Positions 41,695 through 49,382 of a stretch of 64,000 nt of DNA are shown in pieces. A program made the translations under genes and the position numbers. The notes beneath the pieces are model-generated. The model was not told where the DNA came from, searched no databases, and saw only the letters and a program-made list of their open reading frames with translations. This DNA comes from Hymenobacter latericoloratus (GTDB lineage Bacteria > Bacteroidota > Bacteroidia > Cytophagales > Hymenobacteraceae): contig NZ_JACHNV010000001.1 of the NCBI RefSeq assembly GCF_014199535.1, forward strand, positions 744,001-808,000, given 5' to 3'. Positions within the stretch are counted from its first letter, which is position 1; the number at the start of each line of letters is the position of its first letter.

Positions 41695-42097
41695 ATTGGG
41701 AAATTTGGTGAATGGTAGTGCACAAACATTCTTCGCCAGAGAACAAAGGTGTTAAAGAACTCCCTTGTGTAATTGGATTAGTGCAATTAACGTTGCGCGT
41801 TTTCGATGAAATTAGCATTAACTGGGGTTGAATTATATAAATAGCCGGTTGAATATATATATTCCCATAATAAGAAAATGCTATAATATAGTAATAATTA
41901 TATTATTTATTTATTAAGTGATACCATGTTATGGATTTAATATATATATATGCTAATAAATGAGAAATTGAGATGAGAAATATTGGCAGCGTCCTATTAC
42001 GGTTGAGCTTCTTTGGGGGATATTTAACTGCATAAAACAAAAAAGCTCACCGGCACGCCGGTGAGCTTTCTGCAAAACAGAAGGAATTCAAATTAGC
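41695..42097. other. 403-bp intergenic region with an extremely AT-rich core
   Basis: No ORF of plausible length lies in this gap. The core (about 41836-41985) is almost entirely A and T, with runs such as ATATATATA, TTATTTATTTATTAAG and TAATATATATATAT, in sharp contrast to the GC-rich surroundings. The left part is upstream of the membrane-protein gene and probably contains its promoter. The right end contains the terminator of the tsf operon (42042-42069). I saw no DnaA box, tRNA or IS end. Confidence 0.75.
42042..42069 (-). terminator. Terminator of the rplM-rpsI-rpsB-tsf operon
   Basis: AAAGCTCACCGG and its complement form a 12-13 bp stem with a tiny loop; on the minus strand TTTTTTGTTTTA follows. 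It lies 29 bp beyond the tsf stop codon. Confidence 0.9.
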
Positions 42098-42937
42098 CTA
42101 GCCTACGATGGCCACGCGTTTGAAGTCCGAAATGGTGAGACCCTTCTGGGTCTTGTCAAGCAGCTGAGAAATGGTCACCGAGTTGTCCTTCACGAACTCT
42201 TGGTTGAGCAGGGTATTCTCTTTGTAGAATTTGTTCAGCTTGCCTTGCGCAATCTTCTCCAGCATAGCTTCCGGCTTGCCTTCGGCGCGCGCCTGGTCTT
42301 TACCGATTTCGATTTCACGCTCGATGGTAGCAGCATCCACGCCGTCTTTGTCGAGGGCAACGGGCTTCATGGCTACAATCTGCATAGCTACGTCGCGGCC
42401 TACCGAGGCTACGTCGGCGCCGCCTACGTTCTTCAGGGCTACCAGTACGCCTTTCTTGTTATCCGAGTGGATGTAAGAGGCTACGCGCTCGGCCGTTACG
42501 TTTTCGTAAGCAACCACGTCTAGCTTCTCACCAATTTTGCCCATCAGGTCGGTGATGTGCTCCTGCAGGGAGCGGCCATCTTCCTGAGCGGCGGCCAGCA
42601 ACTCTTCTTTCGAAGCAGCGTTGGTTTTCACGGCCGTAGCCAAGATCTGCTGCGCGAGGTTTTTGAAGTCTTCTACTTTCGCAACGGGCTCCGTTTCGCA
42701 GGCCAGGGCAATCAGCTTGCCGTTGGTGCCATCTTCGCTAACGGCGGCCAGCACGAGGCCTTCCGAAGTAGTGTTTTCCGAACGCTTGTCGGCAATTTTC
42801 TGGCCTTGCTTACGCAGGATGTCGCGAGCGGCTTCGAAGTCGCCGTTCGCTTCGGTCAGAGCTTTTTTGCAATCCATCATGCCCGCACCGGTCATGGTGC
42901 GCAGCTTGTTCACGTCTGCGGCGGTAATTGCTGCCAT
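42098..42937 (-). CDS. tsf: Elongation factor Ts
   Basis: 279 residues, the usual length. The N-terminal UBA-like segment (VNKLRTMTGAGMMDCKKALTEANGDFEAARDILRKQG) and the core with TDLMGKIGEKLDVVAYE and MQIVAMKPVALDKDGVDAATIERE are diagnostic. The C-terminus ends QLLDKTQKGLTISDFKRVAIVG. EF-Ts is the nucleotide-exchange factor for EF-Tu. It is the last gene of the ribosomal operon, 142 bp downstream of rpsB with a hairpin in between (43020-43061), and is followed by a terminator. Confidence 0.98.
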   Translation of the reverse strand: MAAITAADVNKLRTMTGAGMMDCKKALTEANGDFEAARDILRKQGQKIADKRSENTTSEGLVLAAVSEDGTNGKLIALACETEPVAKVEDFKNLAQQILATAVKTNAASKEELLAAAQEDGRSLQEHITDLMGKIGEKLDVVAYENVTAERVASYIHSDNKKGVLVALKNVGGADVASVGRDVAMQIVAMKPVALDKDGVDAATIEREIEIGKDQARAEGKPEAMLEKIAQGKLNKFYKENTLLNQEFVKDNSVTISQLLDKTQKGLTISDFKRVAIVG

Positions 42938-43019
42938 TGTTGTGAGTTATATGAGGTTGAGAGGGTTTTCTGAGTTGCGCTACTGCCTTTGTCGCCAGGG
43001 CGGGGGTAGTAGTTATAGA

Positions 43020-43061
43020 AAAAGGGAACACCGGAGCCGAGTGCTTCGCATGTTCCCTTTT
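43020..43061 (-). terminator. Hairpin between rpsB and tsf, possible partial terminator
   Basis: AAAAGGGAACA pairs with TGTTCCCTTTT around a 20-base loop; on the minus strand T-rich sequence follows. It lies in the 142-bp rpsB-tsf gap and may reduce read-through into tsf or mark processing. No clear new promoter was found before tsf. Confidence 0.65.
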
Positions 43062-43079
43062 CCTTAGAGGGCAGCTAGC

Positions 43080-43847
43080 CTATTCGTCGGCGTTCTGCTT
43101 CTCCTGAATGCCTTCTTCTTCGGCTTGCTTCTTGTCGGCATCTTCTTTGTCGACTTTCCGCTCCGACAGACCATCTTCGATAGCCTTACCCATTACGCTT
43201 ACAATCAGCTGGATAGACTTCGAGGCGTCGTCGTTGGCCGGGATGGGGAACTGAACCAGCTCGGGGTTCGAGTTCGTGTCGCAGATAGCGAATACCGGAA
43301 TACCCAGTTTCTGCGCTTCTTTCACGGCAATGTGCTCGCGCTTCACGTCCACTACGAACAGCGCGGCGGGCAGGCGGCTCAGGTCGGCAATACCGCCCAG
43401 AACACGCTCCAGCTTCTCCCGCTCACGGGTCAGCATCAGACGCTCACGCTTAGCCAGGGCCGCGTACGCCGTGTTTTCCTTCACCATCTTGTCGATGGTG
43501 CTCATCTTCTTCAGCGACTTGCGAACGGTGGTGAAGTTGGTGAGCATGCCGCCCAGCCAACGGTCCGTTACGAAAGGCATTTTCAGGCGCTTCGCTTCTT
43601 CCGTTACAATTTCCTGCGCCTGCTTCTTGGTTGCTACGAACATCACCTTGCGGCCGCTCTTCGCAATGTTGCGGATGGCAGCAGCAGCCTGGTCCAGCGA
43701 AACCAGCGTTTTGTTCAGGTCGATAATATGGATGCCGTTCTTCTCCATGAAGATGTACGGCGCCATTTTCGGATCCCACTTGCGCGTAAGGTGACCAAAG
43801 TGGGCACCAGCGTCAAGCAGTTCTTTATAAGTGGTGGTCTGAGCCAT
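43080..43847 (-). CDS. rpsB: 30S ribosomal protein S2
   Basis: 255 residues including an acidic C-terminal extension ([21 protein letters not shown]) common in Bacteroidota. Diagnostic segments are [69 protein letters not shown] and [29 protein letters not shown]. It binds the 30S head/body junction with S1. It is in the operon order rplM-rpsI-rpsB-tsf, with only 21 bp between rpsI and rpsB. Confidence 0.98.
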   Translation of the reverse strand: MAQTTTYKELLDAGAHFGHLTRKWDPKMAPYIFMEKNGIHIIDLNKTLVSLDQAAAAIRNIAKSGRKVMFVATKKQAQEIVTEEAKRLKMPFVTDRWLGGMLTNFTTVRKSLKKMSTIDKMVKENTAYAALAKRERLMLTREREKLERVLGGIADLSRLPAALFVVDVKREHIAVKEAQKLGIPVFAICDTNSNPELVQFPIPANDDASKSIQLIVSVMGKAIEDGLSERKVDKEDADKKQAEEEGIQEKQNADE

Positions 43848-43868
43848 GATAAGGGTTCCTCTGGAAGA

Positions 43869-44255
43869 TTAGCGTTTCGAGAACTGGAACGAACGACGAG
43901 CTTTGCGCTTACCGAATTTCTTACGTTCCACCATGCGCGGGTCGCGGGTCAGGAAGCCTTCTTTCTTCAGCGCGGGGCGAACCTCCGCGTTGTCGCCTAC
44001 GAGGGCTTTCGAGATGGCCAGACGGATAGCTTCGGCCTGAGCCGAAATGCCGCCACCGCGCACGTTTACCTTAATGTCGTACTGACCGACTTGCTCGATC
44101 GTCGCCAGAGGCTGGTTCACGATGTTTTCCAGGAGTTCGTTGGCGAAGTACGCCTTGATGTCCCGGCCGTTGATAGTGATATTCCCTTGCCCGGCCTGCA
44201 TGTAGATGCGGGCCACCGAGGTTTTTCTTCTACCAGAGGTATTGGAGATTTCCAT
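43869..44255 (-). CDS. rpsI: 30S ribosomal protein S9
   Basis: 128 residues. GRRKTSVARIYMQAGQGNITINGRD, the middle VRGGGISAQAEAIRLAISKAL, DPRMVERKKFGKRKARRSFQFSKR and the basic C-terminal tail ending KR (which reaches the P-site tRNA) identify S9. It lies 35 bp downstream of rplM and 21 bp upstream of rpsB in the same transcript. Confidence 0.98.
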   Translation of the reverse strand: MEISNTSGRRKTSVARIYMQAGQGNITINGRDIKAYFANELLENIVNQPLATIEQVGQYDIKVNVRGGGISAQAEAIRLAISKALVGDNAEVRPALKKEGFLTRDPRMVERKKFGKRKARRSFQFSKR

Positions 44256-44290
44256 TAAGTGAAGAAGTTAAAGAGGGGCCGAAATTCGGC

Positions 44291-44743
44291 TTAGAGATTC
44301 GTCAGAGAAACAGCTTTGGGCTGCTGAGCTTCGTGGGGGTGGGTAGCGCCGGCATATACGAACAGGTTCCGGAATTGCTCTGCGCCCAGCTTGTTGCCTT
44401 GCAGCATACCCCGTACAGCGTGCTCAATCACGCGGGTCGAGTCCTTGGCTTTCTTGTCGCGCAGGTTGATGCGCTTCTGACCGCCGGGGTAGCCCGAGTG
44501 GGTGATGTAGATTTTGTCGGTCATCTTTTTGCCGGTCACGCGCAGGTTGTCGGCGTTGATGACGATGACGTTGTCGCCACAATCCGAGTTGGGCGTGAAG
44601 GAGGGCTTGTGCTTGCCACGCAGCATGTTGGCAATTTGGCTGGCCAGACGACCCAGGGTAGCGTCGGCGGCGTCAACCACAACCCAGCCCTTGTTGGCGT
44701 TGGCTTTGTTGACGGATACCGTCTTGAAGCTCAGATGATCCAT
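44291..44743 (-). CDS. rplM: 50S ribosomal protein L13
   Basis: 150 residues. [66 protein letters not shown] and [32 protein letters not shown] are diagnostic of L13, an early assembly protein of the large subunit. It is the first gene of the operon. A complete Bacteroidota promoter lies at 44808-44837 and a small hairpin in the leader at 44781-44795, so the leader may regulate the operon. Confidence 0.98.
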   Translation of the reverse strand: [150 protein letters not shown]

Positions 44744-44780
44744 TGGGGAGGAGGATAAGCGTTTGAAAATGAAGAAGAAG

Positions 44781-44795
44781 CCGAACAGGGTTCGG
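44781..44795 (-). ncRNA. Short leader hairpin upstream of rplM
   Basis: CCGAAC-AGG-GTTCGG forms a 6-bp stem with a 3-base loop in the transcribed leader of rplM, about 38 bases before the start codon. Ribosomal-protein leaders are known to regulate such operons. Whether this hairpin is one is a guess based on position. Confidence 0.3.
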
Positions 44796-44807
44796 GGAAA
44801 ACGGACA

Positions 44808-44837
44808 CAAAGTTACCGTCTTTCCCCGAATATTCAA
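44808..44837 (-). promoter_or_regulatory. Promoter of the rplM-rpsI-rpsB-tsf operon
   Basis: On the minus strand TTG (44835-44837) is followed after exactly 19 bases by TAACTTTG (44808-44815). This fits the Bacteroidota -33/-7 consensus (TTTG or TTG, then TAnnTTTG). Transcription would begin near 44801, giving a leader of about 58 bases. It is the best promoter match in the window. Confidence 0.78.
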
Positions 44838-44874
44838 GCCAGTGGCTAATTATTGTCTCTGAAACACTTGACCG

Positions 44875-46380
44875 ATGGCCTCCCCGCCGCCGCTGCGTAC
44901 TTTTACGCTACTTATGCTACCCCCTGCCTTCTCGCCGGCACCTGCTGGCCCGCTCCCCGCTAACCGCCGCGCCTACGCGCTGCTGCTTGCCCTGTTTCTG
45001 CTCTCGGTGCTCATGTGCTTTATTACCGAAGGTACCTACGACTCCGGCGACAGCATCAACCATTACCTCTTCGCTCGGTACGCTTTCGAGCATCCCATCA
45101 ATTTTCTGGAATCGTGGTCGAAACCGCTGGTGGTGGAGCTAATGGCTCTGCCGGCGCAGCTGGGCCTGCGGGCCGTAATGGTGCTGCAGTGCGTGCTGGT
45201 GGCCGCTGCGGCCTGGCTGGCGTATGGGGCGGCTCGTGCGCTGCGCCTGCCGTGGCCGTGGCTGGCTATTCTGTTTTGCTACGCCTCCCCGGATTATTTC
45301 CGCATCCAGTTCTCGGGCCTGACGGAGCCGACTTTCGCGTTGGTGCTGATGGCCGGGGTAGCCCTGGTGCTGCAAGGGCGGGTGAGCCTGGGGGCTGCCA
45401 TCGTGTCCTTTCTGCCATTCGCCCGGTCCGAAGGCTTTATTCTGCTGGGCTTATTTGGCTTGTATCTGCTGCTGAGCCGCCACTGGCGGGCCCTGCCGTG
45501 GCTGGGGTTGGGCTTTGTGGTGTATGGCGTGGCCGGGCTGTTTGTGTACCAGGATTTCCTGTGGGTGTTCACGCACAATGCCTACCCCACCCGAAATGAA
45601 AACTACGGCCATGGGCAGTGGCCGCACTTTATTTTGAGTTTGCCCGGCACTATTGGCTGGGTATTGTACGCGCTGTTCTGGATTGGCGGATTCCGGATGC
45701 TATGGGAATGGAGTAAGCCAACGGCACGGCTGCGGCCAGAGAAGTTCACGGCCGAGCTGCTGCTGGTGTACGGCAACGTGGTGGTATTTATCGGGGCCCA
45801 TACCATTTTCTGGACCTTCGGCATTTTTGGGTCCTTTGGCCTGACGCGGGTGTTGTGCTGCGTAGTGCCGTTAATAAGCCTGATTGCCCTGCGGGGGGTA
45901 GCAACGCTGGCCGGGTTGGCCCGCTCGGAGCAGGCGCGCCACCGCATCCGGGTAGTGCTGGCAGTGGCGGTGGTCGGTTTGGTGTTTAGTGGGATGCGGG
46001 CCGGGCTTCGGTGGGAGCGGGACTTTGGCAGAGCTTCCGACCAGATTCTGGCCGACGAAGCAGCCACGTGGGCACTACGCCAGGGGCGCCCGCCCCACGT
46101 AGTTTTTCAGCATCCTTACTTTGCCCTCCCCCTGCAGACCGACCCATTCGGTCCGCAGTACAGCCACATACCAGCCGTGCGTGAAAAAAGCTGGCCTCTG
46201 CCCGTTGGCACGCTGGTGTTCTGGGATGAATGGTACGCTGTGCTGGAAGGGCAGGTGCCCCTGAATGATCTGCGCAACGACCCACAGTATCGGCTGCGCT
46301 GGCAGCGGGCCATGCCCCGCAACCGCCGCAAACCCACCGCCGATTCGGTACGCATGGCCATCTTCGAGAAGGTTCAGTAG
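44875..46380 (+). CDS. Polytopic membrane protein, GT-C mannosyltransferase-like
   Basis: 501 residues with about ten hydrophobic helices up to about residue 385, then a soluble C-terminal tail (about 390-501, DDRASDQILADEAATWALRQG-like). Start at ATG 44875; ATG 44911 is an alternative. Near the first luminal loop it has TEGTYDSGDSINHYLFARYAFEHPINFLESWSKPL, including the D-x-D-like DSGDS motif and the HPINF-W-KP motif that I associate with GT-C/ArnT-like glycosyltransferases using lipid-linked sugars. Family assignment is by this pattern only. It is divergent from the ribosomal operon, with a terminator shared with the pseudouridine synthase gene. Confidence 0.72.
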   Translation: MASPPPLRTFTLLMLPPAFSPAPAGPLPANRRAYALLLALFLLSVLMCFITEGTYDSGDSINHYLFARYAFEHPINFLESWSKPLVVELMALPAQLGLRAVMVLQCVLVAAAAWLAYGAARALRLPWPWLAILFCYASPDYFRIQFSGLTEPTFALVLMAGVALVLQGRVSLGAAIVSFLPFARSEGFILLGLFGLYLLLSRHWRALPWLGLGFVVYGVAGLFVYQDFLWVFTHNAYPTRNENYGHGQWPHFILSLPGTIGWVLYALFWIGGFRMLWEWSKPTARLRPEKFTAELLLVYGNVVVFIGAHTIFWTFGIFGSFGLTRVLCCVVPLISLIALRGVATLAGLARSEQARHRIRVVLAVAVVGLVFSGMRAGLRWERDFGRASDQILADEAATWALRQGRPPHVVFQHPYFALPLQTDPFGPQYSHIPAVREKSWPLPVGTLVFWDEWYAVLEGQVPLNDLRNDPQYRLRWQRAMPRNRRKPTADSVRMAIFEKVQ

Positions 46381-46396
46381 CGACCGGGCTTACCAG

Positions 46397-46446
46397 CCAG
46401 CACAAAAAAGGACGACCTATGGGAAGGTCGTCCTTTTTTGTGCTGG
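46397..46446. terminator. Perfect 21-bp bidirectional terminator
   Basis: The two arms (46397-46417, 46426-46446) are exact complements around an 8-base loop; runs of A/T inside the arms give U-tracts on both strands. It separates the convergent GT-C-like and RluA genes. Confidence 0.9.
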
Positions 46447-46456
46447 GCTGGTGGGG

Positions 46457-47170
46457 CTACTGGTATTGCCGCAGCGTTTCTACCAATACCCGAAAATCCT
46501 TGGGGTAGGGGGCTTCAATGCTTACCTGCTCCCCGTTCATTTTGGCAAAGGTGAGCTGAGCCGCGTGCAAGGCAAAGCGCTTGATGAAGGGCTGCTCATC
46601 CTCGCCCTGCTTCATGTTGAACTTCCGCTTGAGCGACGACAAGTAAAAATCGTCGCCGCCGTACATACCGTCACCTACAATAGGAGCCTGCAGGTAGGCC
46701 AGGTGCAGCCGGATCTGGTGCATGCGGCCCGTGATGGGCTGGCACTCTACCAGGGTGTGGCGGGCAAAGGCCTCCAGGGTGCGGACCAGCGTCACGGCCG
46801 GCTTGCCTTTGTAGGCCAGGCGGGCTTTCCCCTTGGTGGTGGTTTCAATGCTGCGGTCCACGCGCAGGCCGTCGTACTGGTGCACGCCCCAGGCTACGGC
46901 ATGGTACACCTTTTTCACCTCGCGGTTCTCGAACTGCATGGCCAGGTGCCGGTAAGCCGCCGGGTTTTTGGCCAGGGCCAGCGCGCCGCTGGTTTCCTTA
47001 TCGAGGCGGTGGCAGGCCTGAATATCATCGTAGTGTTCCCGCGCCAGGCGCAGGATGTTGGGCGCCCCGCCAAACCGCTCGTCGAGGGTGGCCAGAAAGG
47101 GGGGCTTGTTGATGATGACGAAGTCCTCGTCCTCAAACAGAATCAGGTCGGTGAAATTGGGCAGCTTCAT
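46457..47170 (-). CDS. RluA-family pseudouridine synthase
   Basis: 237 residues from the ATG at 47170; a TTG four codons upstream is less likely because a TACCTTTG promoter box sits at 47180-47187. The catalytic-Asp motif HRLDKETSGALALAK is intact. Other family features are VINKPPFLATLDER, PITGRMHQIRLHLAYLQAPIVGD and RFALHAAQLTF. RluA-type enzymes isomerise uridine to pseudouridine in rRNA or tRNA (RluC/RluD/TruC subgroup undetermined). It lacks an S4 domain. It is immediately upstream (on the plus map) of the histidine kinase gene but reads away from it in the same direction. Confidence 0.92.
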   Translation of the reverse strand: MKLPNFTDLILFEDEDFVIINKPPFLATLDERFGGAPNILRLAREHYDDIQACHRLDKETSGALALAKNPAAYRHLAMQFENREVKKVYHAVAWGVHQYDGLRVDRSIETTTKGKARLAYKGKPAVTLVRTLEAFARHTLVECQPITGRMHQIRLHLAYLQAPIVGDGMYGGDDFYLSSLKRKFNMKQGEDEQPFIKRFALHAAQLTFAKMNGEQVSIEAPYPKDFRVLVETLRQYQ

Positions 47171-47179
47171 AAAGAGCTG

Positions 47180-47187
47180 CAAAGGTA
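47180..47187 (-). promoter_or_regulatory. TAnnTTTG box (TACCTTTG) next to the pseudouridine synthase start
   Basis: On the minus strand it is a perfect match ending 9 bases before the ATG at 47170. A transcript from here would have a leader of only a few bases. Confidence 0.5.
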
Positions 47188-47195
47188 CTTACTTC

Positions 47196-48278
47196 TTACG
47201 TGGCATCGGTAGCCGGGGCCACGGCAGCGGCACGGGGCCGGGGTAACTTAAACTCCAGGGTAGTACCCTGGCCTACCTCACTGCGGACCCGGATGGTGGA
47301 TTTGTGCGCTTCCACGATGTGCTTGCTGATGGCCAGTCCCAGCCCGGAGCCGCCCGCTTCCCTTGACTCGCGGGTGCGGCTCTTGTCAATGCGGTAGAAA
47401 CGCTCGAAAATCCGGCTCTGGTGCTGCTTCGGAATGCCCTCGCCGTCGTCCTGCACACTGATGCGCAGAGCTTTCCCGCTTTCCGCTAAAGCTACCGTTA
47501 CGTGGCCGTTCTCGCGGCCGTACTTGATGGCGTTGTCAATCAGGTTAATCAGCACCTGCCGGATGCGGTTACGGTCCGCCACCACCCACGCGCTATTGCC
47601 CGGCACAGGCGCCAGTTCCAGGGTAACGCGCCGGCGGGAGGCTTTCAGCTCCAGCTGCTCGAAAATGTCAAGCACCAGCCGGGCAATATCAAAGGGTTGG
47701 CGGCGCATGCGCACTACCCCCTTCTCCAGCTGAGAAATGGTTACAAGGTCCTGCACCAGTAAGTCCAGCGCGTCTAGGCTGGCGGCGGCTTTCTGCAGAA
47801 ATTTCTTGCGGGTGAATTCGTCGGTGTCGTCGTCATCCAGAATGGTGTGCACAAAGCCCTGCGCCGCGAAAATGGGTGTTTTTAGCTCGTGCGATACGTC
47901 GGCCAGAAACTCGCGGCGCAGCACCTGCAGGCGCTTCAGCTCATCAATTTCCTGCTGCTTGCGCTGGGCCATATCCAGAATTTCGTCGCGCATGCGCTTG
48001 AGCGGCTCCGGCCGGAACAGAAACTTGTTCGACATGCGCCGCAGCTCCTTGCGCTTGATGTGCTCCAGCCCCTCGTAGATGTTGTTGATTTCCCGAAAGA
48101 TCAGGGCCTCAAACATCAGGTACAGCAGCAGAAAACAAGCCGCCACTGTAATGCCCGCAGCCAGCACCCCTTCCCGCAGGGAGAGGGTAGGCGCTACCCA
48201 GGCTAGTGCGGTCAGGACGGCCGCTACCAGCAAGGACAGGATAATGGCAATGACGCGGGAGGAAACAGTAAACCGCAT
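47196..48278 (-). CDS. PhoR-like sensor histidine kinase
   Basis: 360 residues. Two TM helices (about 8-30 and 37-58) with almost no periplasmic loop are followed by a HAMP/linker helix. The HisKA domain has the phospho-acceptor His in FLADVSHELKTPIFAAQGF. The HATPase_c domain has LINLIDNAIKYG (N), DDGEGIPKQ (G1), IFERFYRIDKSRTRESREAGGSGLGLAISKHIVEAH (F/G2) and GTTLEFKLP. It is the cognate kinase of the response regulator at 48372, whose stop lies 93 bp upstream of this ATG. The gap between them is filled by an inverted-repeat element (48285-48370). Confidence 0.94.
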   Translation of the reverse strand: MRFTVSSRVIAIILSLLVAAVLTALAWVAPTLSLREGVLAAGITVAACFLLLYLMFEALIFREINNIYEGLEHIKRKELRRMSNKFLFRPEPLKRMRDEILDMAQRKQQEIDELKRLQVLRREFLADVSHELKTPIFAAQGFVHTILDDDDTDEFTRKKFLQKAAASLDALDLLVQDLVTISQLEKGVVRMRRQPFDIARLVLDIFEQLELKASRRRVTLELAPVPGNSAWVVADRNRIRQVLINLIDNAIKYGRENGHVTVALAESGKALRISVQDDGEGIPKQHQSRIFERFYRIDKSRTRESREAGGSGLGLAISKHIVEAHKSTIRVRSEVGQGTTLEFKLPRPRAAAVAPATDAT

Positions 48279-48284
48279 GGGAGG

Positions 48285-48370
48285 TAATTAGCAATTAATA
48301 GTTAGTGATGAGAAATTGCCTGACGCTGAAGCGGATAATTCCTCCCTACTAATTAGTAATTGCTAACTAA
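48285..48370. repeat. Imperfect inverted repeat of TTAGCAATTAAT-type words filling the regulator-kinase gap
   Basis: The left arm (about 48285-48317) reads AATTAGCAATTAATAGTTAG and onward. The right arm (about 48337-48370) is an imperfect reverse complement (ACTAATTAGTAATTGCTAA). It occupies essentially all of the 93 bp between the response-regulator stop and the kinase ATG. If both genes are co-transcribed the mRNA would form a hairpin here. Confidence 0.65.
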
Positions 48371-48371
48371 A

Positions 48372-49073
48372 TCAATTATCCGTGTTGAACTTGTAGCCTA
48401 CCCCCTTAATGGTCTGGATATGGTGGTCGCCTACCTTTTCGCGGACCTTGCGCACGTGCACGTCCACGGTACGGGCCAGCACAAACACGTCGTTGCCCCA
48501 GATGTTCTGCAGCAGCTCGTCGCGGCCGAATACTTTGTGGGGCGAGGCCGCCAGGAAGGCCAGCAGCTCAAATTCCTTTTTGGGCAGCGTGATTTTGCGG
48601 CCATCCTGGTACACCGCAAAGCCGGTGCGGTCAATCTTGAGGCCGTTGATTTCGATGCTGCTGATCTGGGTTTGCGGGTCTTTGTCGCGGCGCACGAAGG
48701 CGGCCAGGCGGCTAAGCAAGGCCCGGGGTTTGATGGGCTTGGCAATAAAGTCGTCGGCGCCGGCTTCAAAGGCGGCTACCTCCGAAAACTCCTCGGCCCG
48801 GGCCGTCAGGAAGATGATGTAGGTGTCTTTGAAGCGGGGTAGCTCCCGCAGCTGGCGGCAGGCGGCAATGCCATCGAGGTGGGGCATCATCACGTCCAGC
48901 AGAATGATGTCGGGGCCGAACTGCGGAGCAACTTCCAGGGCTTTGCGGCCGTCCGGGGCGCTGGCTACCTCGTAGCCTTCCTTGCGCAGATTATACTCCA
49001 GCAATTCCACGATGTCCGGATCATCATCAACTACCAAGATCTTGTAGGCGTTCGGGGCGACGGTTGGCTGCAC
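48372..49073 (-). CDS. PhoB/OmpR-like response regulator
   Basis: 233 residues from the GTG at 49073 (MQPTVAPNAYKILVVDDD), the usual length. A TAnnTTTG box at 49113-49120 sits 39 bases before it, which makes upstream ATG starts (for example 49304, giving a Pro/Ala-rich tail) unlikely. The receiver domain has DDD, the phospho-Asp in IILLDVMMPHLDG, the switch TAR and the Lys in DDFIAKPIKP. The C-terminal OmpR-type winged helix has LPKKEFELLAFLAASPHKVFGRDELLQNIWG and RTVDVHVRKVREKVG. It pairs with the kinase gene downstream (47196-48278), transcribed in the same direction. Confidence 0.93.
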   Translation of the reverse strand: MQPTVAPNAYKILVVDDDPDIVELLEYNLRKEGYEVASAPDGRKALEVAPQFGPDIILLDVMMPHLDGIAACRQLRELPRFKDTYIIFLTARAEEFSEVAAFEAGADDFIAKPIKPRALLSRLAAFVRRDKDPQTQISSIEINGLKIDRTGFAVYQDGRKITLPKKEFELLAFLAASPHKVFGRDELLQNIWGNDVFVLARTVDVHVRKVREKVGDHHIQTIKGVGYKFNTDN

Positions 49074-49112
49074 GGGGCGAGGTGGTTTGGGGTAAAACAG
49101 AATGCGCGAAGA

Positions 49113-49120
49113 CAAAAGTA
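49113..49120 (-). promoter_or_regulatory. TAnnTTTG box (TACTTTTG) before the response regulator gene
   Basis: Perfect -7 match on the minus strand, 39 bases before the GTG at 49073. No good -33 word is visible at the expected distance, so moderate confidence. Confidence 0.48.
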
Positions 49121-49347
49121 TGGCCGGCCGGCGGGCGCGGCGTATTACGTTTTCGTTACTGGCCGCCCTGGCCGAGGAGGGCGCGGGCAGCGGAATCGGC
49201 CAAACGTAATCAACCAGGGAGGGAGCGGGTTTAGCGCTGGCCGGCGCTGGGTGCCGGGGCGGAGGAAGAATAGAACGGCGGGAAGGAGCTAAGGTAGTGT
49301 GCATCAGGTAGGTGTGGTCGGGCGGAGGGAAAAGCAGGAAAAAAGAA

Positions 49348-49372
49348 AAGCGGCCCCCAACGGGAGCCGCTT
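49348..49372 (-). terminator. Terminator after the DUF3108 gene
   Basis: On the minus strand AAGCGGC pairs with GCCGCTT, extended by CCC/GGG across a mismatch; TTTTCTTTTTT follows. It lies 10 bp beyond the stop codon at 49383. Confidence 0.8.
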
Positions 49373-49382
49373 CGCGCAAGCA

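Larger units (their letters stand above)
49074..49382. other. 309-bp gap with a promoter box and a terminator
   Basis: If the response regulator starts at 49073, this gap contains the TACTTTTG box (49113-49120) and the hairpin (49348-49372) that ends the DUF3108 gene. The middle is GC-rich with no gene. An extended N-terminus for the regulator reaching 49304 cannot be excluded. Confidence 0.6.

Noticed and set aside
41836-41985. Replication origin
   Set aside because: The AT-rich tract suggests it, but no DnaA boxes (TTATCCACA-like) or dnaA/dnaN genes are nearby.
49074-49304. N-terminal extension of the response regulator to the ATG at 49304
   Set aside because: It would add a Pro/Ala-rich tail not found in response regulators, and a promoter box at 49113 favours the GTG at 49073.
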